Shown here in pieces: positions 1-6,904 of a stretch of DNA of 15,306 nucleotides. The first letter of the stretch is position 1. Every line of letters begins with the position of its first letter. Under the pieces are notes generated by a model that worked only from the letters and a program-made list of their open reading frames with translations, had not been told where the DNA came from and made no database searches. The stretch is from assembly GCA_039029915.1 (NCBI GenBank), contig JBCCFD010000157.1, positions 1 to 15,306 of the forward strand, given 5' to 3'. This DNA is from QQUD01 sp039029915. GTDB lineage: Bacteria; Chloroflexota; Anaerolineae; Promineifilales; Promineifilaceae. The translations under genes were made by a program, and so were the position numbers.

Positions 1-2
1 CT

Positions 3-140
3 GAATACTTTCGAAGCTTAATGCGCCTCAATCTACACGCTTCGATTCGGTACGCTGAACGCCATCAGCTCAAGGAGATGCAGCTAGTCAAACATATTGC
101 CAAAGGGTTTGAAATCTTTTGGAAAGGAATTGCTAAATAA
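3..140 (+). CDS. C-terminal end of an unidentified upstream gene (partial)
   Basis: The third plus frame is open from the window edge to a TAA at 138-140 and encodes 45 residues. The peptide is rich in basic and hydrophobic residues (it contains the stretch RLNLHASIRYAERHQ and ends FEIFWKGIAK) and looks like the amphipathic C-terminus of a soluble protein. I do not recognise the family. The frame overlaps the region 97-234 where a longer thiolase start would lie, which argues that the thiolase begins at 235. It ends 94 bases before the thiolase and could be the preceding gene of the same operon. Confidence is limited because only the tail is visible. Confidence 0.45.
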   Translation, partial: EYFRSLMRLNLHASIRYAERHQLKEMQLVKHIAKGFEIFWKGIAK

Positions 141-149
141 AGTTCCTCA

Positions 150-219
150 GGTGCGCTGCACCAAAACATCAAAATATATTTGCTTGTACTCAGAAAGGTC
201 GACAATAGTCGCTATTGTC
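150..219 (+). promoter_or_regulatory. Two small perfect hairpins in the thiolase leader
   Basis: GGTGC (150-154) pairs with GCACC (158-162) around a 3-base loop. GACAATAG (201-208) pairs with CTATTGTC (212-219) around TCG. The second lies just upstream of the thiolase ribosome-binding region, which is AAGGAAGAAG at about 222-231. They could be an operator for a dimeric repressor of beta-oxidation or leader RNA hairpins. No T-run follows either one, so they are not classical terminators. The function is inferred from position only. Confidence 0.35.
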
Positions 220-234
220 CCAAAGGAAGAAGAA

Positions 235-1446
235 ATGCAACAAGATGCGTATATTTACGAAGCCATTCGCACCCCTCGATCAAAAGGGAAAGCGTCTGGT
301 GAACTGCACGAAGTTAAACCAATAGACTTGGTTGTGACTTTAATGGATGAACTTGTTGAACGAACTGATTTAGATACCTCACAAGTGGATGATGTCGTGC
401 TCGGCTGCGTGACACCAATTGGTGACCAAGGGGCTGATATTGCTAAAGCATCCGCCCAAAAAGCGGGCTGGGATTTAGATGTACCTGGCGTCCAACTCAA
501 TCGCTTCTGTGCCTCTGGCTTAGAAGCGGTCAACATGGGCGCGATGAAGGTGCGCTCCGGCTGGGAAAACTTGGTGGTCAGCGGTGGTGTTGAAAGCATG
601 AGCCGTGTGCCAATGGGGTCTGACGGTGGGGCTTGGGTGGCTGATCCGCAAACCAACTATGACACCTACTTTGTTCCTCAAGGCATTGGGGCTGATCTGA
701 TTGCGACCCTCGAAGATTTTAGTCGGGAAGATGTGGATAAGTTTGCCTTGCGCTCACAGCAGCGGGCCACGTTTGCAAGGGAAAACGGCCGTTTTGATCG
801 CTCCGTTGTCCCCGTTAAAGATATCAATGGCCTGACCATTCTTGAAAAAGACAGCTACATTCGTCCTGGCACAACCTTAGAGGGGCTTAGCAACCTCAAT
901 CCTGCGTTTGAAATGCCCGGCCAAATGGGCTTTGATTTTGTGGCGCAACAAAAGTACCCTCACGTCGAAAAGATCACCCACGTCCACACGGCCGGCAACT
1001 CATCCGGCATCGTAGATGGAGCAGCCCTTGTGCTCATTGGCAGCGGAGAAAAAGGAACTGAGCTCGGTTTGAAAGCCCGCGCGCGCATTCGCTCAGCCGC
1101 CCTTGTCGGCACCGACCCTACTATTATGCTCACAGGCCCTGGCCCAGCTGCCAAGAAGGCACTAAAGCTAGCGGGTATGGCAGCTAAAGATATCGATCTC
1201 TTCGAAGTTAACGAAGCGTTTGCCTCAGTGGTGATGCGCTTTATGCGCGATTTAGACATCGATTCACCTGAAAACGTTAACGTCAACGGCGGCGCTATTG
1301 CGATGGGACATCCCCTCGGCGCAACAGGAGCCATGCTGCTTGGCACCCTCCTCGACGAAATGGAACGCACAGATTGCGAAACTGGTCTTGTCACCCTTTG
1401 CGTTGGCGGTGGTATGGGTATTGCAACGATTATTGAACGAATCTGA
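235..1446 (+). CDS. fadA: Acetyl-CoA acyltransferase (thiolase), beta-oxidation
   Basis: 403 residues, the usual size for type I/II thiolases. It catalyses CoA-dependent cleavage of 3-ketoacyl-CoA to acetyl-CoA plus a shortened acyl-CoA, in the cytoplasm, as the last step of beta-oxidation. Diagnostic residues are visible: nucleophile Cys92 in NRFCASGLEAV, the NEAFA motif, His359 in GGAIAMGHPLGATG, and proton-donor Cys389 in CVGGGMG near the C-terminus. The frame is open upstream to 97, but the ATG at 235 follows a purine-rich AAGGAAGAAG and gives the family-typical N-terminus (DAYIYEAIRTPRSK). It also avoids overlap with the frame ending at 140, so I chose 235. The multifunctional hydratase/dehydrogenase follows in the same direction with an S23-type gene between them. 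Thiolase-first order resembles fadI-fadJ of enterobacteria. A biosynthetic acetoacetyl-CoA thiolase is the alternative; the partner gene favours a degradative role. Confidence 0.92.
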   Translation: MQQDAYIYEAIRTPRSKGKASGELHEVKPIDLVVTLMDELVERTDLDTSQVDDVVLGCVTPIGDQGADIAKASAQKAGWDLDVPGVQLNRFCASGLEAVNMGAMKVRSGWENLVVSGGVESMSRVPMGSDGGAWVADPQTNYDTYFVPQGIGADLIATLEDFSREDVDKFALRSQQRATFARENGRFDRSVVPVKDINGLTILEKDSYIRPGTTLEGLSNLNPAFEMPGQMGFDFVAQQKYPHVEKITHVHTAGNSSGIVDGAALVLIGSGEKGTELGLKARARIRSAALVGTDPTIMLTGPGPAAKKALKLAGMAAKDIDLFEVNEAFASVVMRFMRDLDIDSPENVNVNGGAIAMGHPLGATGAMLLGTLLDEMERTDCETGLVTLCVGGGMGIATIIERI

Positions 1447-1448
1447 GA

Positions 1449-1469
1449 ATTTACGATTTATGATTTGCG
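1449..1469. repeat. Heptamer tract, left arm (ATTTACG-type)
   Basis: Three consecutive 7-base units, ATTTACG, ATTTATG and ATTTGCG, begin two bases after the thiolase stop. A related TGTAAATCGTA follows at about 1480-1490. The units are the reverse complement of the CGTAAAT units at 1891-1918, so the four-helix-bundle gene sits between inverted heptamer arms that could pair in RNA. Confidence 0.7.
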
Positions 1470-1497
1470 AGAGGCCAATTGTAAATCGTATTAATAT

Positions 1498-1854
1498 ATG
1501 GATAAGCAAGCGTTTCAAGATCGTACTAAGCAGATGGCTTTGCGAGTTATAAAAATGACACAATCACTACCAAATGACAGAGTGGGTGATGTGATTGGAC
1601 GTCAAATTATGCGTTCTGCATCATCTGTTGGGGCGAATTATCGTGCTGCTTGCAGAGCAAAATCAACAGCTGATTTTATTCATAAGCTCAAAATTGTAGA
1701 AGAAGAGGCCGACGAGACACTCTATTGGCTCGAATTAATCGCCGAAGCTGAGTTATTGTCAACTCAAAGACTTGCAGAGCTGATGCAAGAAGTCAATGAG
1801 ATTATTGCTATGACGGTCTCCTCAATCAAAACGCAAAGAAAACATATGAAATAA
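1498..1854 (+). CDS. Four-helix-bundle protein (S23 / 23S rRNA intervening-sequence family)
   Basis: 118 residues, all-helical in appearance. It shows the family pattern: an N-terminal helix with FQDRTKQMALRVIK, a central QIMRSASSVGANYRAACRAKS segment, then KLKIVEEEADETLYWLELI and a C-terminal helix with LMQEVNEIIAM. The family (S23 or IVP, also annotated simply as four helix bundle protein) was first seen inside 23S rRNA intervening sequences and is related to the Avd accessory protein of diversity-generating retroelements; its cellular role is not settled. No reverse transcriptase or variable repeat is nearby. No clear Shine-Dalgarno precedes the ATG; the upstream region is heptamer repeat. 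The gene splits an otherwise ordinary fad pair and is bounded on both sides by inverted heptamer tracts, suggesting it arrived as a cassette. It may be translated from the fad transcript. Confidence 0.85.
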   Translation: MDKQAFQDRTKQMALRVIKMTQSLPNDRVGDVIGRQIMRSASSVGANYRAACRAKSTADFIHKLKIVEEEADETLYWLELIAEAELLSTQRLAELMQEVNEIIAMTVSSIKTQRKHMK

Positions 1855-1890
1855 AGCACGATTTATAAGAAATGCGACACGATAACCCAT

Positions 1891-1918
1891 CGTAAATCGT
1901 AAATCAAAAATCGTAAAT
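1891..1918. repeat. Heptamer tract, right arm (CGTAAAT-type)
   Basis: Four consecutive 7-base units, CGTAAAT, CGTAAAT, CAAAAAT and CGTAAAT, end 9 bases before the ATG of the hydratase/dehydrogenase. They are the reverse complement of the units at 1449-1469. The tract supplies most of the short spacer in front of the downstream gene, so the native leader of that gene has probably been displaced. Confidence 0.75.
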
Positions 1919-1927
1919 GGATATGAG

Positions 1928-4057
1928 ATGGCTATAAATTACGAACAAGATTCACAGGGCATTGTGACCCTGACAATGGACATGCCGGATCGGTCGGCGA
2001 ATGTTTTAAACAGCGTGTTTTACACCGCTTTCGATGAGGCACTCAACCAGCTTGAAGGGAACGATAGCGCGACGGGAGTTATTCTCATCTCGGGCAAGCC
2101 TAAAATTTGGGTGGCTGGTGCAGACATTGATTCTTCTTTTGAAGGAAGAGATCCACAAAACTTTTTTGATGGGAGTCAAGCATTGAAAGCCTTTTTGCGG
2201 CGATTGGAAACAATAGGTAAGCCCGTGGTTGCCGCGCTCAACGGAACTGCCTTAGGCGGTGGCTTTGAATTAGCATTATCCTGCCATTACCGCATTTCAC
2301 TAGACAATGACAAGATTAAGTTTGGCTTCCCAGAAGTAGGCTTAGGTCTATTACCGGGAGGTGGTGGCGTTGTGCGTGCTGGCCGCTTAATTGGCTTGCA
2401 GCCTGCTCTAGAATGGCTCACCCAGAATAAAAAATACACCCCAAAACAAGCCCTTTCCGCAGGTTTGATTAACGCCCTTGCTAACAATGTTGACGATATG
2501 ATGTCGCAAGCCAAGGCGTGGATACTTGCTAATCCGGATGCCAAAGCCCCTTGGGACGCAGTCAAAAGATATAAAATCCCCGGTGGTGGTCCCAACCATC
2601 CAAAGATCGCTCAAATGCTTGCCATTGCTCCGGCTATCATTCGTAAAGAGACAAAAGGAAACTATCCTGCACCGGTTGCCATTATGTCGGCGCTGGTTGA
2701 AGGGGCACAGGTTGACTTTGAAACAGCTAGTCGCATCGAAAGCCGCTACTTTGCCAAGCTGGCGGCCGGGCAAGTTAGCGAAAATATGATCAACGCCTTT
2801 TGGACGCAGCTTAATCAAATTAAAAAAGGGTTGAGCCGCCCTGAAAACGTCCCACCACAGCAAACGAAGAAAGTAGGTGTGCTTGGGTCAGGCATGATGG
2901 GGCACGGGATTGCGTATGTGTCGGCTTTTGCCGGTATGGACGTGGTGATGACGGATGCGACCCAAGATGGTGCCGAGGCGGGTAAGGAGAAAATTGCGGC
3001 AATTATGGCCAAACGCGTCAAGCGCGGCCGAATGACGCAGGAGAAAATGGATGGCATCCTCAGCAAGATCAACGCCACGGCCGATTATGCCCAGCTTGAT
3101 GGATGCGACCTTATTATTGAAGCCGTCTTTGAAAATCGTGAACTCAAAGCTAAGGTGACTGTGACGGCTGAAGAGGCGATGGATCAGAGCGGCGTTTTTG
3201 CGTCTAATACCTCAACCTTACCCATCACGGGGCTAGCCGAAGCAAGCCAACGGCCGGAAAAATTTGTAGGCTTACACTTTTTCTCTCCGGTTCACAAAAT
3301 GCAGCTTGTGGAAATTATCGTCGGGGAAAAGACGGATGACGAGGCCTTAGCCAAAGCGTTTGATTATGTGCTCGCCATTCGCAAAGTGCCGATTGTGGTT
3401 AACGATAGCCGTGGCTTTTACACGTCTCGTGTCTTCGGCACTTGGATTGGTGAAGGAGCGGCTATGCTTGTCGAAGGGCAACACCCGCAGGCGATTGAAT
3501 CAGCGGGTATTCAAGCGGGCATGCCGGTTGGTCCGCTTGCTCTGTATGATGAGGTTTCATTGAGCTTGTCCAAACACGTTCGCGATCAAACAAGAGCCGA
3601 CATGGAGGCTGAGGGGAAAACGTATACGCCCAGCCCCGGCGAGCCGGTAATGGACAAGATGATTGAATTGGGTCGACCCGGACGGGCAGGTGGGGGTGGT
3701 TTTTATGAATATAACGGCCGTTCCAAAAACCTGTGGCCCGAGCTCACCGACATCTTTATGGATGGTCAATCCCAGATTCCACAGCAAGAGATGATCGATC
3801 GCTTCATGTTCATCCAATCGATCGAAACGGCCCGATGTTTGGAAGAAGGCGTTCTGCGCTCTGTGGCAGATGCCAATTTAGGCAGTATCTTTGGCTGGGG
3901 GTATGCACCGTTTAATGGGGGCACGCTCCAGTTTATCAATGCGTACGGCGTTGAACAGTTTGTGGCCCGCGCTGAAGAGCTAGCGGACAAGTATGGTGAC
4001 CGCTTTGCCCCACCACAGCTATTGAAAGATATGGCTGCCAAAGGCGAAACGTTTTAA
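1928..4057 (+). CDS. fadJ: Fatty-acid oxidation multifunctional protein: enoyl-CoA hydratase / 3-hydroxyacyl-CoA dehydrogenase
   Basis: 709 residues, matching FadJ/FadB length. The N-terminal crotonase domain (about 1-200) has oxyanion-hole segments VAGADI and LGGGFELALS and the two acidic catalytic positions Glu114 (GGGFE) and Glu136 (FPEVGLGLLPG). The NAD-binding domain begins at about 314 with GVLGSGMMGHG (Gly320, Gly322, Gly325). The dehydrogenase catalytic His is His450 in GLHFFSPVHKMQLVEII, and the C-terminal dehydrogenase domains follow from about 495 (VNDSRGFYTSR). The protein hydrates trans-2-enoyl-CoA and oxidises the L-3-hydroxy product to 3-ketoacyl-CoA, which the thiolase at 235 cleaves. 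The ribosome-binding site is poor (GGATATGAG at 1919-1927) and lies against the heptamer tract. Codon use looks like that of the thiolase. A FadB identity is possible; gene order and length favour FadJ. Confidence 0.93.
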   Translation: MAINYEQDSQGIVTLTMDMPDRSANVLNSVFYTAFDEALNQLEGNDSATGVILISGKPKIWVAGADIDSSFEGRDPQNFFDGSQALKAFLRRLETIGKPVVAALNGTALGGGFELALSCHYRISLDNDKIKFGFPEVGLGLLPGGGGVVRAGRLIGLQPALEWLTQNKKYTPKQALSAGLINALANNVDDMMSQAKAWILANPDAKAPWDAVKRYKIPGGGPNHPKIAQMLAIAPAIIRKETKGNYPAPVAIMSALVEGAQVDFETASRIESRYFAKLAAGQVSENMINAFWTQLNQIKKGLSRPENVPPQQTKKVGVLGSGMMGHGIAYVSAFAGMDVVMTDATQDGAEAGKEKIAAIMAKRVKRGRMTQEKMDGILSKINATADYAQLDGCDLIIEAVFENRELKAKVTVTAEEAMDQSGVFASNTSTLPITGLAEASQRPEKFVGLHFFSPVHKMQLVEIIVGEKTDDEALAKAFDYVLAIRKVPIVVNDSRGFYTSRVFGTWIGEGAAMLVEGQHPQAIESAGIQAGMPVGPLALYDEVSLSLSKHVRDQTRADMEAEGKTYTPSPGEPVMDKMIELGRPGRAGGGGFYEYNGRSKNLWPELTDIFMDGQSQIPQQEMIDRFMFIQSIETARCLEEGVLRSVADANLGSIFGWGYAPFNGGTLQFINAYGVEQFVARAEELADKYGDRFAPPQLLKDMAAKGETF

Positions 4058-4074
4058 TTTAAATTAAGGACATC

Positions 4075-4112
4075 AGACCTGACCAGCTTTTTCCGAAAAG
4101 CTGGTCAGGCCT
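4075..4112 (+). terminator. Long perfect hairpin after the fad operon
   Basis: A 14-bp perfect stem, CCTGACCAGCTTTT (4078-4091) with AAAAGCTGGTCAGG (4096-4109), closes a TCCG loop; two more pairs follow beyond one mismatch. It begins about 20 bases after the stop. There is no T-run on either side, so it is either a non-canonical terminator/3'-end stabiliser or a copy of a dispersed hairpin element. Confidence 0.55.
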
Positions 4113-4430
4113 AGATAATAAAAACCTCCTAATCGGATTGCTTCAGAAATTATTTTTTCGATCCTAAATGTAATATCGACCTTCAAAACAACCTGCCAAA
4201 GGCAAGAGTTTTGTCCATGTATGTAAGATCAATTACCCTGAGCCACCCTAAAATATCTGTTAATTAAATCATAATATTTACGTAACCATTGATTAACGAA
4301 TACGAAACTTCTTGATAAGAACCTCAATTTAGTATGCCTCTCATTGATTGATACATATCTTGTCGCCTACTAAGCAGATTCAATGATGACTTAGACCATA
4401 GCGACCATAATCTGTGGAGGATTATTTCAA
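4113..4430. other. A+T-rich intergenic stretch with leader of the secreted protein
   Basis: About 320 bases with no credible open frame on either strand. The only signals I can point to are a candidate promoter near 4344-4373 and the GGAGG ribosome-binding site at 4416-4420. No repeat shared with the rest of the window was found. Confidence 0.5.
4344..4373 (+). promoter_or_regulatory. Candidate sigma-70-type promoter for the repeat-domain secreted protein
   Basis: TTGATT (4344-4349) and TACTAA (4368-4373) are separated by 18 bases and lie about 57 bases upstream of the ATG at 4431. The match is only moderate in an A+T-rich region. Confidence 0.25.
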
Positions 4431-5327
4431 ATGAGAAAACAGCTTATCCAACGAAGCACTTTTGCATTATTGATTCTAGGCTTGATGTTAAGCCTGGTTG
4501 GTAGCTTACAAGCTGCCCGAATCACACAAACTATCATTACAGTAGATATCAACGGTTTGGAAGATTTGGGTGATAACTTTGTTTATGAAGGTTGGGCTAT
4601 TGTAAATGGCGCGCCTATTTCAACCGGTATTTTCAGCATTGATGATGCTGGTAATTTAAGCGAATATGACTTCGTTGCTGATGCAAACCCTCGCTACGTT
4701 GATGCCTTCGTATTGACCATCGAACCTTATCCAGATCCAGACCCAGCACCAAGCGACACACACGTATTGGCTGGCGAATTTAACGGCCGTCGCGCTCGTT
4801 TGGGAACCGAACATCCAGCCGCTCTGGGTAGCGATTTCGCTGACGCAGATGGCACCTTCTTCTTAGCTGTTCCTTCAGATGCGAGCGGTGCCACCCCTTA
4901 CACCCAAGGTATCTGGTGGATTGACCCAGCAGCCGGTCCAGGCCCTGGCTTGAACTTACCTACACTGCCAGCTGGTTGGGTTTATGAAGGTTGGGTTGTT
5001 GGCCCTGAAGGTCCAATTTCAACCGGTACATTCACCGATGTTGCTGCCGCTGATAGCGATGCAGGTGGCCCATACGCTGGTCCTGATGCGACCCCTCCTT
5101 TCCCAGGACAAGATTTTGTTAACCCAGCGATTGACTTGACCGGCTACGTCGCCGTTATCTCAATTGAACCATATCCAGACAACAGCCCAGCACCATTTGC
5201 TTACAAACCAGTTGTTGGCGAAATTATTGACCCAGGTGCCCCAGCAATTGCTCAATATGCTGGTAACAACGTTGGCTCAATTGCGACAGGAACCGCTTAC
5301 TTATCACCCGTCGTTAATGGCCGCTAA
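4431..5327 (+). CDS. Secreted protein with two RskA-like repeats, function unknown
   Basis: 298 residues with a clear Sec signal peptide: basic start MRKQ, hydrophobic core at about 11-25, likely cleavage after SLQA at residue 28. The mature part holds two copies of one module. Copy 1 (about 52-120) runs from YEGWAIVNGAPISTG to LTIEPYPDPDPAP and LAGEF. Copy 2 (about 185-265) runs from YEGWVVGPEGPISTG to ISIEPYPDNSPAP and VVGEI. The YEGW...STG...IEP pattern resembles the extracytoplasmic domain of anti-sigma-K (RskA-like) proteins, but there is no membrane anchor and no anti-sigma domain, so a regulatory role is unsupported. A good GGAGG site lies 10 bases upstream. Proline codons are strongly biased to CCA, unlike the fad genes, which may mean high expression. 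An abundant extracellular or cell-surface protein is the best guess. Confidence 0.8.
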   Translation: MRKQLIQRSTFALLILGLMLSLVGSLQAARITQTIITVDINGLEDLGDNFVYEGWAIVNGAPISTGIFSIDDAGNLSEYDFVADANPRYVDAFVLTIEPYPDPDPAPSDTHVLAGEFNGRRARLGTEHPAALGSDFADADGTFFLAVPSDASGATPYTQGIWWIDPAAGPGPGLNLPTLPAGWVYEGWVVGPEGPISTGTFTDVAAADSDAGGPYAGPDATPPFPGQDFVNPAIDLTGYVAVISIEPYPDNSPAPFAYKPVVGEIIDPGAPAIAQYAGNNVGSIATGTAYLSPVVNGR

Positions 5328-5355
5328 AATATAGAAAACAACTTTAGGTTGAATC

Positions 5356-5388
5356 AAAAGGTCGGTTTGCTATAAACCGGCCTTTTTT
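5356..5388 (+). terminator. Rho-independent terminator of the repeat-domain secreted protein
   Basis: AAAGGTCGGTTT (5357-5368) pairs with AAACCGGCCTTT (5374-5385) with a single G-T wobble and a 5-base loop. It is followed by a run of Ts ending at 5388 and lies about 30 bases after the stop. Confidence 0.88.
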
Positions 5389-5444
5389 GCTGTTTGAAAC
5401 ACAGCGCGGCGTAATATTTTGTTGCGCGAATGTCTTTAACAGCA

Positions 5445-5522
5445 AGCGTAGCCTGAGCCTGTCGAAGGTGGGAGTTATCAACTAGGCTTCGATAGGACCC
5501 TCGACAAGTTCGGGGTGACGCT
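5445..5522. repeat. Imperfect inverted repeat of the CTGTCGAAGG type
   Basis: The left arm, AGCGT plus CCTGAGCCTGTCGAAGG (5445-5468), is roughly the reverse complement of the right arm, CCCTCGACAAGTTCGGGG plus ACGCT (5498-5522). About 29 bases separate the arms. The arrangement is that of a small dispersed palindromic element in non-coding DNA; no second copy is in this window. Confidence 0.6.
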
Positions 5523-5601
5523 CAGCCTTTGGTCTCTTGCCTGAAAATCTAAGAAGGAGTGTACTCGTATTTTGCACCGTAAGTTCGCATAAGGTTTTGT
5601 A

Positions 5602-5717
5602 TAAGTGAAACGAAGTGCCTGCTTTGAATAAAACGACGGTTACAAACTTCGTTTCCTTGAGGTTCCGAAGCTTTTGCTTAGCAAGGTTTTCAAACTAGAA
5701 AATTCGGAACACCTGAG
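5602..5717. repeat. 116-bp dispersed repeat, copy 1
   Basis: Aligned by eye without gaps to 15088-15203: about 99 of 116 positions agree. Each copy contains two hairpins. In this copy GAAACGAAG (5607-5615) pairs with CTTCGTTTC (5647-5655), and GTTCCGAA (5662-5669) pairs with TTCGGAAC (5703-5710). No coding potential. It lies in the 616-base spacer between the two secreted-protein genes. It behaves like a MITE-, REP- or structured-RNA-type element. Confidence 0.8.
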
Positions 5718-5753
5718 CAAAACAGAGCGCCATTTTTTTCAAATGAAATAGGG

Positions 5754-5782
5754 TTGTGTTTGTTAGAAAATCGCAATAATTT
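5754..5782 (+). promoter_or_regulatory. Candidate promoter of the spondin-domain gene
   Basis: TTGTGT (5754-5759) and TAATTT (5777-5782) are separated by 17 bases and would give a leader of about 155 bases ahead of the ATG at 5944. Apart from this, 5718-5927 holds nothing I can name; the minus-strand frame there looks spurious because it runs through the repeat. Confidence 0.28.
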
Positions 5783-5943
5783 GGCAAGAAAGTAGTAACG
5801 ATCTCGAAATTTTTGTGAAATGATCTCCTTTTAACCTTGTCATCAAGTTTCAAGAAGCGTATTGAATGAAGAAAATTTTTATTCAGAAGAATGTGCATAG
5901 ACATCATGCAACCCCTGCTATGCCGACAAGGAGATAAATAAAG

Positions 5944-6675
5944 ATGCAAAAGAAAACGAAAGTCGTAGCCTTTTTTATATTGATTGTTGTAGGCTTGTTT
6001 GTCACTGCAAGTATCAGCCAAGCGTCCAACACGCGTACCTTTAAGGTAACCGTCACCAATTTGACCGACGGTCAACCGTTAACACCCCCACTTTTAGCAA
6101 CCCACAGCCGTCAAATTGGCATGTTTGATGTTGGACAAGCAGCAAATGTTGGTATTCAAGAAATTGCTGAAAATGGCAACCTTGGCCCAATGATTGACGC
6201 ATTATCCGGCAGCTCACAAGTTCATCAATATCTTGTAGGCGATGCGCCTCTCGTTCCAGCTTCTGACCCAGGCGGCACTGGATTCCCAAGCACCGCAACC
6301 TATTACATTGATGCAGCTCCTGGACAAAACGGCTTGTCATGGGCGAGCATGTTGATTTGTACCAATGATGGCTTCACCGGCTTAGACACCGTTCGCTTGC
6401 CAAAACGTCTTGGCGCAGAAGTGACTTACTACACCTATGGTTACGATGCTGGTACCGAAATTAACACGGAAGATTTCGCTGATATCGTTCCTCCTTGCCA
6501 AGGTATCATCGGCATCGGTTCTGATGACGCTGGCACAGGCGCTTCTAACCCAGACTTAGCTGAAGGCGGCATCATCGTTCATCATCCAGGTGTTGCTGGC
6601 GGCAATGACTTGGTACCAGGCGTCCACGGCTGGGAAGGCCCAGTAGCCTCAATCACCGTTGAACGCGTTGACTAA
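5944..6675 (+). CDS. Secreted spondin-domain protein
   Basis: 243 residues. The signal peptide has MQKKTK, a hydrophobic core VVAFFILIVVGLFV and a likely cleavage after ISQA at residue 27. The remainder is one spondin N-like domain: FKVTVTNLTDGQPLTPP, then THSRQIGMFDVGQAAN, GIQEIAENGN, a segment SWASMLICTNDGF, and HPG plus SITVERV near the end. Cys139 and Cys185 could form a disulfide outside the cytoplasm. Bacterial spondin-domain proteins are extracellular beta-sandwich proteins of mostly unknown role; in animals the fold occurs in matrix adhesion proteins. AAGGAG lies at 5928-5933, 10 bases before the start. It shares a compact secreted architecture and separate transcription with the preceding secreted gene, so the two may belong to the same surface or matrix function, but they are not one operon. 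Confidence 0.88.
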   Translation: MQKKTKVVAFFILIVVGLFVTASISQASNTRTFKVTVTNLTDGQPLTPPLLATHSRQIGMFDVGQAANVGIQEIAENGNLGPMIDALSGSSQVHQYLVGDAPLVPASDPGGTGFPSTATYYIDAAPGQNGLSWASMLICTNDGFTGLDTVRLPKRLGAEVTYYTYGYDAGTEINTEDFADIVPPCQGIIGIGSDDAGTGASNPDLAEGGIIVHHPGVAGGNDLVPGVHGWEGPVASITVERVD

Positions 6676-6703
6676 TAGATAGTCCAAAAAGCAGTTAACT
6701 TTT

Positions 6704-6743
6704 AAACATCGCCAGTCTCAATCTCGAGGCTGGCGATGTTTTT
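6704..6743 (+). terminator. Rho-independent terminator of the spondin-domain gene
   Basis: AAACATCGCCAGTCTC (6704-6719) pairs with GAGGCTGGCGATGTTT (6726-6741) with one wobble and a 6-base loop, followed by Ts to 6743. It begins 29 bases after the stop. Confidence 0.92.
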
Positions 6744-6764
6744 GATCCTACTAAAATAGGATTT

Positions 6765-6793
6765 TTACGAGTACTGAAAAGATGCTGTGTAAT
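6765..6793 (+). promoter_or_regulatory. Candidate promoter of fabH
   Basis: TTACGA (6765-6770) and TGTAAT (6788-6793) are separated by 17 bases. The spacing is ideal but the hexamers are imperfect. The palindrome at 6819-6853 would then lie in the transcribed leader just downstream of the start point. Confidence 0.3.
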
Positions 6794-6818
6794 AACCAAT
6801 TCTTGATTTTTGGGTTTA

Positions 6819-6853
6819 TTAAGTAGACCGAAATTAGTTTTCGGTTTACTTAA
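6819..6853 (+). promoter_or_regulatory. 15-bp inverted repeat in the fabH leader (operator or RNA hairpin)
   Basis: TTAAGTAGACCGAAA (6819-6833) and TTTCGGTTTACTTAA (6839-6853) are inverted copies with a single G-T wobble and a TTAGT loop. The element ends about 40 bases before the AAGGAGG site of fabH. There is no T-run, so it does not look like a terminator. A binding site for a dimeric regulator of lipid synthesis is one reading, an mRNA hairpin the other. The sequence does not match the FapR or FadR operators I know. Confidence 0.5.
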
Positions 6854-6904
6854 AGAGAAGGTAAAATCTGAGGTCGAACTAAAGAGAGAAGCAAGGAGGC
6901 AAGC

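Noticed and set aside
97..234. N-terminal extension of the thiolase frame by 46 codons
   Set aside because: It overlaps the tail of the upstream frame ending at 140, has no thiolase-like residues and contains two leader hairpins; the ATG at 235 has a ribosome-binding region and the family N-terminus.
1498..1854. Avd component of a diversity-generating retroelement
   Set aside because: The fold is related, but no reverse transcriptase, template repeat or variable repeat is present; the S23/IVP name is safer.
1449..1918. CRISPR array
   Set aside because: The repeated units are only 7 bases, with no spacers of uniform length and no cas genes.
4431..5327. Anti-sigma factor
   Set aside because: Only the extracytoplasmic-like module is recognisable; there is no cytoplasmic anti-sigma domain, no transmembrane anchor after the signal peptide and no sigma gene nearby.
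5695..6075. Minus-strand frame of 126 codons in the spacer before the spondin gene
   Set aside because: It overlaps the signal-peptide region of the spondin gene and the 116-bp repeat, with no recognisable motif or ribosome-binding site.
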